The notes under the pieces: model-generated | The model's database searches: none | Told to the model about the DNA's origin: nothing | The model's input: the letters and a program-made list of their open reading frames with translations, nothing else | In this document: positions 10,523 through 21,690 of the stretch, in pieces | Layout of the letters: each line of letters opens with the position of its first letter | Position numbering within the stretch: the stretch's first letter is position 1 | NCBI GenBank assembly: GCA_023014335.1 | Contig: JAECYW010000023.1 | Coordinates: 434,001 to 498,000, forward strand | Origin: Galerina marginata | Taxonomy: Eukaryota; Basidiomycota; Agaricomycetes; Agaricales; Galerinaceae | DNA length: 64,000 bases | Direction: 5' to 3' | Position numbers and translations under genes: made by a program

Positions 10523-11967
10523 TTGCTCTCAGCAGCCAATGTACAACGGGACGCCGAGTCAATTCCAATTTGGTGGCAATGTCGCAATCATTGGCGGAAG
10601 TTTTCATCATCAAACGAATATCTCAGCAATAGGTACATACGTTCCAGCCATAATTTAGGTAAAAGATTGCTGAGAAACCTATATATTGCTGCTGGATCTT
10701 TAGAGCCCGGTTTTGAACGACTGCAAAAGCGAGTTGCGGCCTCAGCGATGCACGACTCAGGAGAGTCCTTCGAGAAGCCGAAATGCCACGAGAATACCCG
10801 CGTTGCCGTCCTCGCACAGTTGACGGATTGGATTTTAGGGAGCATCGATATCGAGCAAGACAAGCCCATCATGTGGCTATACGGCGACGCTGGCGCAGGA
10901 AAATCTGCGAGCTACCCATACTGCGTTGGTACCGACGATCGCCTACCAAATTGGAACAGCTGTGCTCGACTTGCGGAGCCTCATAGGTGCAGCTGTCGAA
11001 CGAGACCCCATGCTCTTTGAGAAGAGTCTCGACTCTCGAAGTCCAGTTTACGGCTCTCGTAGTCAAACCGATCAACGACCTCAGTAGTCGCCTCGGGTTC
11101 ATCCCAAATTCAATTCCCTATCTCATTATCATCGACGGCCTCGACGAATGTTCTGATTCCCGGATTCAGATTCGGGTCCTCGAGGTTATATCTGACGCTA
11201 TACAACAGTGTAGCGTTCGCTTAAAGGTCCTCATTTCTAGCCGTCCCCAGGTCGACATAAAATGTCTTTTCGATGATGACTCCCTCGACTCACTCTCAAC
11301 TCGACTTGCCCTGGACGCCTCATTCAAACCAGACAATGACATCCGTCTTGTTTTTGTGGAAGCCTTCCGTGACATCAAGGCGAAGCACCGGTGCAAGCGC
11401 AGCATTCCGTTTTCTTGGCCAGGTGAAAACACTCTCAGCCGACAGTTGGTTTCAAGGGCATCCGGGCAGTTTATCTACGTGTCCACTGTCGTGAAGTATG
11501 TGTCATCCCCACGACATCATCCCGTTGAGCGCCTGAATATTATTCTCGGAATCCAGCCGCGTCACTCTGATCGAGACCTTCCTTTTTCGCGATTGGATGC
11601 GATCTACACCTATATCTTCTAAGCTATCCCAGAAGAAAACATTGAGGTGGTCCTCGATATTCTGGCCTTCAACATGTATGGGTTCAGAAAGTCATATGTA
11701 AAGGACCTGGATCTCGTTTTTTCTGTTCTTTCTCTTGATGTCGGCAAAATGGAACTGTATCTCGGAGACCTATCTGCTGTTCTAAAGTGGACCACATTCA
11801 GCAGTGGTAAATTACGGGAGCTGCACTTTACACATGCTTCGCTCCACGACTTTTTGTCAGATAAGGGACGCTCACGCCAGTTCCATATTGACAAACCTAC
11901 TTGTCTTTCGAAATTAGCATGCTTTTGTCTGGATCGTTTGAAGCAGCGTCAAAAAACCAGTCAGTAA
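10523..11967 (+). pseudogene. NACHT-domain STAND ATPase, broken
   Basis: Pieces of one protein lie in order but in different frames. The first (to ~10905) holds the pre-NACHT motif CHENTRVAVLAQLTDWI and the Walker A loop GDAGAGKSA. The next ~150 bp, another frame, encodes TIAYQIGTAVLDLRSLIGAA and VERDPMLFEKSLDS. From about 11040 a third frame holds the Walker B region PYLIIIDGLDEC and the sensor-like LKVLISSRP. That frame is closed by TAA at 11621-11623 but continues in phase to 11967 (DFLSDKGRS...). Intact relatives are large fungal NACHT (NOD-like) signalling ATPases. At least two frameshifts plus a stop, and loss of sequence after Walker A, make this a pseudogene; C-terminal repeats are absent. 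Confidence 0.85.
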
Positions 11968-13002
11968 TTTCTTATTCCTTGCTCTTGTTCTATTGGCTTT
12001 CATTGCTCAAATCAGACGAAAATAGGCAGGATAATGCGATATTTATAAGGGTTATGAACTTGTGATAGCATGGAACTCAGGCGAACCCAACCATTTGTGA
12101 AATAAAAAAACATTGACTCACGATCCTTGCTCTTTTCAGATTTTTTTGCACCTACATCAGCATGGTTATCGGTGAATTGTGCTACATTAAGATCTATGTT
12201 GGTCGAGCTTGTCTTTCTGTCTAGTTCGCGCGCTTCAAACCTGGTCCACCAACCTACCGCTGTGCTCAACCAGGACTACAGATCCTGTTCAACGTCAATC
12301 TCTACTATGCTCACTCTTCGGCGAGGTTATTTCACTTTTGAATTCTAGGTCGAATACTAGATGTCGATCTCGTATCGGCTACCTGAGATGAGGAACTCTA
12401 TAGGGATTTCGGTTGGATTTTAATTCAGTTTTCAAAGTCCTACTCACCTCCACACCCCTACTATCTCAAGACCGCTTCTCATCGATGTTCGGCGATTATT
12501 GTTACAATCGAACACGTTCCTTCAACGGTGAATGTTTGAAGCCTAGCTTGGCGCCGGTGATTTCTCGGACACTTTCATGCTTTCTTCCCGACTCCAGTCA
12601 CAGAACCACCAGATTCGTCAGTTGGGCAGCTTAGTTCGGTAAACGGCCATCGATTCATTTGGCCCAAAAATTTGCAAAGCCTAATTGACAGAGGCTGCCG
12701 CGTTGATTATTCCAATCCCATTCTTGTCGTTCCTGTCGTTTTTCCGTTGCTTCATCTCGTTTCTAATTATAATCAACCTTCACTGACTGCAGATAGCCTT
12801 GTAAATGAGGTCATCGCGATCTAGCCGAGCCGGCAATGGTCACATGAGTTGGGCAGATTGCGACTTCGATAACAGCTTGATCGTTTCACACCGCTACCAC
12901 CACCACCATATCCAGGAGGTACAAATATCCTGTCGCTCGATACCCTTCTACATTCATACCCATTCACGAAAGCACCTCTCAAATCTTGATACTGACGAAT
13001 AG
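11968..13002. other. Intergenic, 1.0 kb
   Basis: No gene seen. A CCACCACCACCATA run near 12897-12910 and pyrimidine-rich sequence near 12720-12760 lie upstream of the peptidase gene and probably belong to its promoter and leader. Confidence 0.45.
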
Positions 13003-14288
13003 ATGCCTGCTCTAACTACCCGCAATGAGGCGACACAACAATCACACTTGCCTGTGGAGGTCCCCCCAGACGCATTTCGAGTCTTGGTAACAGGCTTCGG
13101 GGTGAGTGCGCCTTCAGATTACACTCAGAAATGGTATAATGCTGAAAATATGCCTAGCCATTCCTACAGTACGCGGAAAATCCGTCTTGGCTCGCCGTAA
13201 AGCCGCTCCACAACAGGGTTATGCACACTGACATCCAACCAGAGCCTGTGCCATTGTCGCACTCCTCAAACACCAAATCGTCGTCATCTTCATCACCACC
13301 GATCGGCGCAAGCTCGGGTGTAACACCGCCCGCACCTCGCCCGATCCACATAACCACACTCGAAATCCCGGTTGTCTATGAGTCTGTGCTTGCCGTCGTG
13401 CCCGGGCTGCACCATCGACCGCCGACATTCCCTGCTGACGCTCTACCAGACACCGTCTCTCCAGAGACCAACTTCGACTTCATATTCCATGTCGGCGTCG
13501 CCGGGCGAGGGCCACTGCGCATGGAGCGGCAGGGGCATAAGCTGGGGTACCACATGAAGGACGCGACCGGGAAGCTTGCGCCTGTAGTGCGTGTGTCACC
13601 GAAGGACTTCAGCAGGCACGGGGATGGGGTCGTCAACCCGGGATCTTCGTCCGGTGGAGGGGTGAGTGCCGCAGAGAACATGGAGCGCGAGAGATTGGGG
13701 ATGGACCTTGTCGAGACGGGGGGTGATACGATTACGCGACCAACGAGGGGTTTTGGTACGGGGTATGAGAATTTTCCGGAGGAGATTCCAACGGACATCG
13801 ACGTCACACGGCTTGTGCAAGATCTGAAGCGTTCCGGAGTGGAGGTCTGTCTGTTTCCTTCATCCACTGATACTCATCATACTTTCGCTAACCTACTTTC
13901 TTCTCTTCTCCCTCACTCCCATTCTTGTGCTCCTGATTCTTTATTTTTATTTCTGGGTTCAACTACAAACCAGCAAATATACACCTCCATGGACGCCGGC
14001 CACTACCTTTGCGACTTCATCTACTATTGCTCGCTTGCCGAGGTGAAGCGCTCCTCCAAGCCCTATGAGAAACGACGCAGCACGCAGGTGCTCTTCCTGC
14101 ACTGCCCACCCGTCGGCCAGCCACTCGGAACAGAGGAAGTCACCGACGCCATCCAGCGCATCGTTGTATGGGTGTGCAGCGAGCAGCAGCTGCATGATGC
14201 CAAGGACGAGGCGGCCGCTGCGCCAGCGGCAATTTCTGCGACAGGCTCCACCAGTCCGGTTACGGGTACAAGTGTGGTCGCTGTTTAA
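13003..14288 (+). CDS. Pyroglutamyl peptidase I (peptidase family C15)
   Basis: Three exons (13003-13101, 13170-13844, 13974-14288) give 362 residues. Intron 1 is phase 0 (GTGAGT...CTACAG). Intron 2 (13845-13973) is in frame and could be read through, but removing it brings the active site into the family context. Family marks: FRVLVTGFG at the N-terminus, NPSWLAVKPL after intron 1, FDFIFHVGVAGRG, and the Cys box DAGHYLCDFIYY (Cys about 271). FLHCPPVGQP carries the catalytic His (about 301). The enzyme removes N-terminal pyroglutamate from peptides in the cytosol. Fungal members exceed the ~215-residue bacterial form; here Ser/Pro-rich (about 48-72) and Gly/Ser-rich (about 180-195) loops account for much of the excess. 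Confidence 0.92.
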
Positions 14289-15611
14289 CGTTTAGGTCTG
14301 AAGGGGTAAAGTAAGCGGGTAAGGCTTCCTAACTGTATTTTTCAAGTTCATCCCGTGTGTTCGCTTTCGTGAATCGTTTGTTTCCAGAATACGATTCGGA
14401 ATATTGTAATAAGAGGCGGCTTTGGCCTCGTCATCAGAAACGTTCTCCACCGACCAGCAATCAGGATGCACGATGCGACAAGTTAGCTAACTTGTGCCCT
14501 TCTGCTCCTTGAACTCGACTTCAAATTTATCGGTTGATCTGAAGATGAAATTCTCAAGAATGCGCCTGGATTACTATACGTATAGTATTTAATTTATCTT
14601 GTTGGGTGCTCATTACGGGTTCAAGCTGGACGTTTATCCAAATTGGTACTTGGTTAGCGGCTGCTCATGAAAAATCGAAGATAAACAACATATGCCGTCA
14701 CGTCTCACAGAACATAAATACAAGGCGCGGATTAGAATAGAGGAACATTAGCTAACATCTAGAAGGAATTGCAGTGAGTTTGAAATCCCGATTATTACGC
14801 AGATCAAACGTAGATTGACGAGCGCTAATTTATGCACATTTTATAAGAAAGTTGACGTGAAAGGCAAGTCCTCACCATCATTCCAGGCTGGGACCTTGCC
14901 ATCATCCATGTGATGTACTTGCGGCGTAAGTAAATCACCATTCACCCCATCACAAATCAGGGAGTGCACTCAGCACTGTGCAGTGGAGCTGATGGAGGAG
15001 GAGTTTATGATGGAAGCCCAGTGGCAACGAGGTACAATCGTGCCTTGGCCATTTTATGACTCCTGAAATAAGCCCTCCGGAAACTTGTCGAATATCAGAA
15101 ATAGTTTTGCCTTGGTTCTGAGCACCGGACTCGACTTTTTCCATCTTCAAATGCAAAGAATGGTACTTGGCGCCATCCCCACAGCTGGCTCAAACTTAAG
15201 AGACGCGACTGTCGGGGTTCCAGAATTTTGGAAGGATGATTCTGGTTTCTCTTAAGCAGGACAGTAATTTTGGTCACTTGATGCGCTAAATGACGACGGC
15301 CTCCGGCCGCGTCCAGCGGTGCCTGGCGAACACGGATCATTTCAATCTAAAATTCTAGAAAAGTATTGGGTACCGATGGCGGTCTGCGGTGGTGGGTGGT
15401 CAGAGGGAAGGAAGGAAGGAAGGTCCGGCACTAGATTGAGAAAAAACATCCAGAATGCTATCGAATAGAAATACAAAATGTAATAAAGCAACTATGAAAG
15501 ACGAAAACATACTAATTTACGGTGAACCAGGGACATTCTCTCCTTACTTAGCATACATATTGCAATGCGGACTAACTGACCCCCCTTCGGTTTATCCAAA
15601 GGATGGTAAAT
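14289..15611. other. Intergenic, 1.3 kb, convergent 3' ends
   Basis: No gene seen. A short (GGAA)n tract lies at about 15407-15423. Frames near 15095-15340 on the minus strand have no support. Confidence 0.45.
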
Positions 15612-17510
15612 TTATCTTGAGATATCGATGACTTCGTCGTATTGATTGATTTGAACGGTCCTAAACTGAAAGTGTCCGTCGTCCGTGTCAGCTCCATCCA
15701 AATACATATCCCCTTGCCCGGTACACGTCCTGACGCCGTATGATTGCGACTGCTGCCCTGATGTTCTAAATGTCTCCAACTGGTGCTGCACGTTGACGCC
15801 CACGTTACATTCTTCGATAAATGGCTTGTAGTACGCTTCTCGGAGGTTAATTATCAGCCGCGAGCCGATAATGCAGGGTGCAAAGGATGCGACTGTAAAT
15901 GATATTTGGACCGCGAGGTACTGATGGACCCGGGAAATAAATAAAAGCAGTGAGTTAAAGATCGTGACGGGCTTTGGGTCGACGTACGGGTAGGAGCATC
16001 CAGATGAAGAAGTTGACGATACAGATCGTGAGGCATCTATTGCACGTTGTAATCAGCAGTGTGATAACACTAAAAAGGAGCGAAGACGCACATAAACGGA
16101 AAGGTGATACTATCTCTCAGCAGAATGTATAATAACGAGTCCGAATTATGCCAGGGGATGGCAGTGGGACGGATGGCAGGCAAGTCCTTAACGGACTGGT
16201 AATACTTGATGGCGAGGGATAGGGAGAGGCTGAGCACGACGAACTCGAAGATCGCTATTGGGATCCAGACCGTGTACATGAACGATGGCCAAGAATTTTG
16301 GGAACATAAATGAACACCGGGGGCAGGGTCTGGGACAGCTGGAAAGGGGTCAAATTTTGTTCATTAGGGGTTGAAATGGAAGAGCGAAGCGACGAACGGG
16401 TATTGAACTTGTACGCGTATAGTTGGACAAAGATGACGAATGTAACTTCGAGGACGAGAGAGACGGCGAGGAAGTAGATGATCTTGCGTTTGTGACTATA
16501 CATGCTTGATACGCGATAGACCATGATCCCTTTGAATGAAGCGGCAAGACATTAGCTGTTATAGGGGTTCATTCGAGGTTCTGGCGGTTTAAATACCTTG
16601 CATCGAGCCAAGAACAACGGTAACAAGGTAGCCCAGGAGGATATTGAGGGGATTACCTGAAAACCGCTAACGTTGGTCATTTACTCAAAATGAGACTGAA
16701 ATGACATACAACTAAAGAGGAAAAAGTATTCGTCAAATCATTATCAAAATAGCTGGGTCATTGACCTACTTCTAAAGTGTGAACGACCATTACCATGAGT
16801 GTTAAGCGGTAGGAAAAGTCGTCGGAGAGGTGATTACTTGCCTGGTGGGTGTGCCCCATGATGTGCCTTACGAAGACTGACGAGTAGTCAGCAAGAGTCA
16901 ATGGCAGAACAGCACTCCGACAACAACCCACCAAAAGCAGAGTAACTGTTCCCAACATAATAACCCTATAAGCTGACAAGGAAGATGATGGAATACAGGG
17001 GACAGCGCACAATTGCATCGCATCTCCAGCGTAGCGATTCTAAGGCGTACAGTCGGTTATAATCCAGTATATTGTCAGATATTGAGTATATCGCACCACC
17101 AAGAAAAGGTATTGCACAGGAGACCATTTCGGCCGTTTCTGGAATTTCAGAGAAGCTGGCTTAGTGAAAAGTTTGGACACAGAAAAGTTCGCAAGTTACC
17201 CAAATAAGTTCGATCTTGAATAGGATAGCAGTCAGTTTTTTGAGGTAGGGGAGTATCGTCGCGAGTGAAATACCTCATCATCCAGAGTTGTGACTATGTA
17301 TGTCGAGAGGACGATCAAAAACAGATCGGGACCCAAGTCTCCTAATAGACGAACTCACGGTGATCATAGATAGTACACGTCGCTGCTGCCACTAAGAAAT
17401 AGGAAAAAAGGGTCAGTAATCGATGGGCTTTGCGAACTGAAAAAGGACACACGAGCCAAGAACGAAAAGGAACGGTCTGCAACCATCCATTTCGCTGTCT
17501 CTTCGTTCAT
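15612..17510 (-). CDS. DUF6533-type seven-helix membrane protein
   Basis: Eleven exons can be joined with every phase agreeing: 17510-17453, 17391-17359, 17293-17274, 17214-17200, 17159-17051, 16972-16766, 16656-16597, 16529-16398, 16338-16092, 16036-15988 and 15920-15612, giving 412 residues. The N-terminus carries the basidiomycete DUF6533 signature YDHLTTLDDEIELIW, split over three tiny exons. It is followed by a helix (VQYLFLVVRY), VIMLGTVTLLLVGCCR, LNILLGYLVTVVL, KIIYFLAVSLVLEVTFVIFV and IPIAIFEFVVLSLSLSLAIK. The last helix runs into APCIIGSRLIINLREAYYK, and a ~70-residue soluble tail ends the protein. Several donors are unusual (GTTCGT at 16397). Function is unknown; such proteins are expected in a membrane. 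A decayed relative lies at 27.7-29.4 kb. Confidence 0.88.
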
Positions 17511-18065
17511 TTTCAGCAAAATTGATAGAGCGCCTTGACACGAAAGGAGGCGGGGCTTGAGGGCTGCGTACAAAGCGCTGTGAGCACTCCAAAGAAAATT
17601 TTCTTCGCAAATTGAGAGTGGAGAGCGACTAACCTCAAGCAGCTTCAGGTAGGGTTACGTTACCGGTCGTTCTAAAAGGCGGACGATGTTTTGGTTGGCA
17701 GTCAAGCCAGATCACATAGCAGGAAGCAGGGAACAAGAAACAAGGATGATCTTGGAGATCACGCTATGCTTTCATGCACTTTCAACAGACCCTGCAGGCG
17801 GCGCGGCGGCGCCACCAACGGGGATCGCTGATATTTTGTGCCATATGCGGGCCTCCAGCCCCTGGGAAGCGACTGCACCGGAAGTAGTAATCATCAATGA
17901 TTTCGGAACATTGCGTGTCCTATCGGGGAAATTTGACAATCACCCCTTGGTTGAGGGGTACTTAAAGTCTCGGATATGATCTATGCATTGGATCAGTTAA
18001 AATGGAAGAAGCTTCAAAAAATATGGGTCGAAGTTTTGTAAACTTCTAATCAATCTTGCCAACTA

Positions 18066-18556
18066 CGGGGCCGCTCCATTGTCAATTTCCTGTAGAACTA
18101 GAAAAACACATTCACCAAAAAAATGACCTCCATGAGGAACAAAACGTCCGAAAACAAAAACAGGTGACAAATTGGGTGCGATGGTCGGCGCCGGCCAGGT
18201 GCTCGGCTGGAGTCTTCTAACGTTGGAGAAAGACATTCCGCCTGCTACTAGGCTCGAGACCAGCCGTTCTGGCGGCGGAAAAAAAAAATCGTATGTGGAC
18301 GGAATTAGCCATGACCCCCACACACAATTTTTTTTTTCCGCACCCAGGGAGACTGGCAACGAGTCTAGCCTGCTACGGATATTTAATTAAATTCTCCAAC
18401 CGAAAAGAGTACTTTACCTTCATTAGAGCAATCTTAACGACTTGGCGACCATTGGAATTTGTTGGCATTTCTGTTATTTTGCCGCAGGTGGGTCCGATGC
18501 CTAAGTGACTGTGTAAGGGATTGAAAATTTGACATGTGTACATGGCAGCCCCACCA
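18066..18556. repeat. Foldback inverted repeat, ~490 bp
   Basis: The centre is a clear hairpin: GGCGGAAAAAAAAAATC (from 18273) faces AATTTTTTTTTTCCGC (to 18341), with matching GTATGTGG and CCCACACAC inside. Weaker pairing continues outward. Examples are CTGCTACTAGGCTCGAGACC against a reverse-complemented copy near 18350-18380, and GATGGTCGGCG (left) against CGCCAAGTCG/ATGGTCGCC (right). The outer ends are GGGGCCGC and GGCAGCCCC. No coding capacity. It looks like an old foldback transposon remnant; the limits are approximate and no target duplication is obvious. Confidence 0.5.
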
Positions 18557-20427
18557 AGAGCGATGCATTATCGCCACGGCCGACTGACAGGGCGACCTCG
18601 ATAGCGTTCATTGCTTACTTTCGAGTTTATTTTCATTGGCGAAGGTGCGACTGGCATTTCATACAAAAAGTATAGCCGAGTAACCTCTCCCCAGGCACCG
18701 GTGGTCACCAGCCTGACTTCAAAAACAGTGTCCAACACCCGGTGCCAGTCGACCAGAAAGACAAGTGAACATTCAAGTATACTCACATTAAAAAGACCTT
18801 TCGGCCCGTCTGTCACTACTTTGTGCGTATCTCACTTCATATTAGTTGTAATAGCGTTGGTACAACTAAGTTAAATAAATATTTCAAACGAAGAAACCTG
18901 GGTAGGAGGTAGAAAACCAGTTTCTCCGGGACGCGTGCGCCCCAGACCGCCGTAGTTCCCTGTGGCCAGCGGCAGGCACAGATCAATTCGTTCCATTAAG
19001 TAGAGGTTGATCAATCCTAGTCAATGCCATTCCTTTCCAGTGGACTTTGGGGCGTACTTGATTTTGTCGGACTTGATTTTGTCGGGAGTCGCCAAAATTT
19101 CAGGCAGAACCTTGAGATACTTATACCACTTCCCCTCGAATTCCGATCCCTCGAAGGGCTCATTGATGACAGAATACCAAGGTTAGAACGAGTTCAACTT
19201 AATAGAGTTCTTGAAGGCGAACAATTGCTCCATTCCTCAGTGAATTAAACGGCTCACCCTCCTATTTTGGGACGTCGAAGTCTACGTAAGTGGTGTTATC
19301 GAACTATTCAAATTGCAAGGAGCTGCACAGAAAGTCCGTCACAAACTTTGCTACCCAAAGCTTTGAGAGGTCGGCCACGATTATCCCGAGTCTATTGATA
19401 CTCGGTTTATATCTAGGCTATTTATCCGAACAAGTCAAGCTTGGCATGGCCAATGAACTCCAGACGAGTCTCGGAGCGGCTCCCCGTTTACGTCCTAGAT
19501 GAATGAACAAACCAGAGTTCATCCCGTTCTGATGTCTGTATAAGCACAGTGCACCGGATAATACCAGTGCCGTTTGGTGTGTGAGAGCTGGCGAAGGAGG
19601 ACTCACGTCTGAACACGCCATTCGTCAGCTGAGCGTCTCGATGGAGCAGTCGTTAGTGCTAAATATATCCTCGTGGTAGGCGCCGAAAAATATCTTCCGT
19701 TTTTGTTCCTTACTCGCTCGATGATCGGGGAGTTTAAGTTTTCCTTCCGTCGTGCCTATAAGGTCAATTGCAAATTGGTTGATAACCACTACTCTACGAC
19801 GGTGTCAAGTCTTTTGAGCTCCACCGTGACGCCGCAAGCTAAAGGTCGGTTGAATTTACAGCTAGCGGGAACCATCCATCAGCTCCCAACCTCGAGGGCC
19901 TCAAGGTAAAAGAAGCAAGGATTGGTGTTAGATGGTCGGAAAAACCAGGTGAACGGATTTTTCCAAAACAGTCGATGGGTCGATTTCGGAGAAGTTTAGG
20001 AGGACTGAACACTGGGTGAAAACGTTGATCATGAACCACGATCAAAATCCGAGAGATTAGAGATTGCTCGCACGCTCCCCGTCTAGGAGTGTAAACGAAA
20101 CATCGAGCCAATTTAATTTCACTATCTGTTGATTAAGTTGCGGTGCACCGGTAATTGTTAATGCCGGTGTAGTACAGGACTGGCAAGAATAGACAAATCT
20201 CTCCGTCAGCTGAACCATTCTTGGAGCCTGCGCGGACACTTCTTTTTTAATTATCCACGCGTTCTTCGACGCCTGACCGTAAATGAATACAATTCTGCTG
20301 TCATGTGGATATATCTGTCGTGTTAAGAATAGAATTATTTTGTTCAATCGTCAAGAACCAGCCCTTGGCAAATACACAGGAAGTAGTACGCTACAGTACC
20401 TTTCAAAAAAAATACGATACCTTGAAC

Positions 20428-20434
20428 TATAAAA
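20428..20434 (+). promoter_or_regulatory. TATA box of the cutinase gene
   Basis: TATAAAA, 73 bp upstream of the start codon at 20507, in a suitable place for a fungal core promoter. Confidence 0.55.
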
Positions 20435-20506
20435 CGCCATGGAAGAGCTCGTTAAACTTCACAGAATTATTTTTCTGCCAGTAACCCCAGTTCATACAGT
20501 GTATAA

Positions 20507-21215
20507 ATGTTCAAAACCGCACTTCTCCTCGCTTGCGTCGTTACCGCCTACGCTGCACCAACTACCAGTCAGGCCTGCTCCGATGTCACTGTCATTTTTG
20601 CTCGGGGTACATCTGAGGCTGCGCCCATCGGCTCGGTCGTAGGGCCTCCCTTCCAAACCGCGTTGCGAACGGCCCTGGGATCGAGGTCTCTAAGCTTCCA
20701 AGGCGTCAACTATGCAGCCACTGTCGGAGGATTCTTGATGGGTGGTGATAGACTTGGTGCTGCCACTATGGCGCAGAACGTCGCTTCCACGGCCACATCC
20801 TGCCCCAACACCAAGATTGTCATGTCAGGCTATAGGTGCTCTTCGGTCTTTCCTCGACCAAAGAATAACATGGCTGACAGTACTATATTTCTTATAGTCA
20901 AGGAGGACAGCTTGTCCATCTCGCAACCCAACAGCTTACTCCCTCCGTCCAGGCTCGAGTCAGTGCAATTGTCATTTTCGGCGACCCTGATAACGGCCAG
21001 CCTTTCCCTGGCAACCTGAACGCTGTTGAGAAGACTTTTTGTGCCGTCGGTGACCTCATCTGCGCCGGTACATCCATCGTCCTCCCCGCGCATTTGAGCT
21101 ATGGTCAGGTGAGTCAATAATTTTTTTTAATACACTATTAGCGACTCACGCTTCTGGTTTGGGGTTACTTTAGAATGCGGGTGCCGCAGCCAGCTTCGTT
21201 GTAGCCACAATTTGA
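20507..21215 (+). CDS. Cutinase (carbohydrate esterase family 5), secreted
   Basis: Three exons, 20507-20835, 20898-21108 and 21174-21215, give 193 residues. Introns are GTGCTC...TTATAG and GTGAGT...TTTAG. The N-terminus MFKTALLLACVVTAYA is a signal peptide, probably cut after AYA. Family marks: CSDVTVIFARGTSE at the start of the mature enzyme, and the nucleophile motif GYSQGG, whose Ser110 codon is split by intron 1. GDLIC carries Asp162 and PAHLSY carries His175, completing the triad. Cys pairs are in the expected places (AC-SDV; TSCP; TFCAVGDLICAG). The enzyme hydrolyses ester bonds in cutin or related polyesters outside the cell. The length is slightly short of the usual ~200-230, because little follows the catalytic His. 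Confidence 0.93.
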
Positions 21216-21690
21216 ACAATTCGGGGAGAACCAAAGTTATATCCGGCATATCCGGCTATTTTCTCCAGGCTTTGTATTTCCAATATCAATTTAAGTGTAT
21301 TTTTTGACTGCATTCCTGTAATATTGAGGGAAATTAAGAGCCCAGTTGACACTTGAGCTAAAAATATCTTCTTTCGTATTTAGGCGCCGAACGTCACTCC
21401 TGATCGCGGACCGTTTGGCTCCATTTGGACAGGTGTCACGTATCTTAAAAGCCGTGACTGCGCGAATTTCTCACCTCTGGATGTCACTTGCTGTTCTTAT
21501 CGCTCGACCTGCATATCTGAAGATCTTTTCTCCGCTGAGAACGCCTATTATACACCACCACCATTTGTCGTCTTTTAACCCTCTCGATCATCGAGAAAAA
21601 GAGACAAAAAAAGCGAGAGCATCAGCTGCCAACTTGAACGAAAACCGTTGTCTCTTGAACACCAATCCCAAGTCCAGGGTTGCACAGAAA
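21216..21690. other. Intergenic, 475 bp
   Basis: Holds the cutinase 3' end and the promoter and leader of the TatD gene. A frame open from 21346 reaches the TatD start in phase but lacks family-like sequence, so the start at 21691 is preferred. Confidence 0.5.

Larger units (their letters stand above)
17511..20506. other. Gene-poor region, 3.0 kb
   Basis: No gene I can support. A plus-strand frame at 17686-17979 (97 codons, containing VVIINDFGTLRVLSGKFDN) and one at 18611-18874 (starting FIFIGEGATGISYKKYSR, reminiscent of a kinase glycine loop) sit on either side of the foldback repeat at 18066-18556. They could be remains of a disrupted gene, but neither has a second supporting motif. The stretch 18900-20400 shows nothing recognisable. 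Confidence 0.4.

Noticed and set aside
13372..14251. Alternative frames over the peptidase gene
   Set aside because: They overlap catalytic exons of family C15 in other frames.
15407..15423. GGAA microsatellite
   Set aside because: Too short to be more than a simple repeat.
18611..18874. Protein kinase gene suggested by FIFIGEGATGISYKK
   Set aside because: Only the glycine-loop-like motif is visible; no Lys, HRD or DFG motif follows in any frame.
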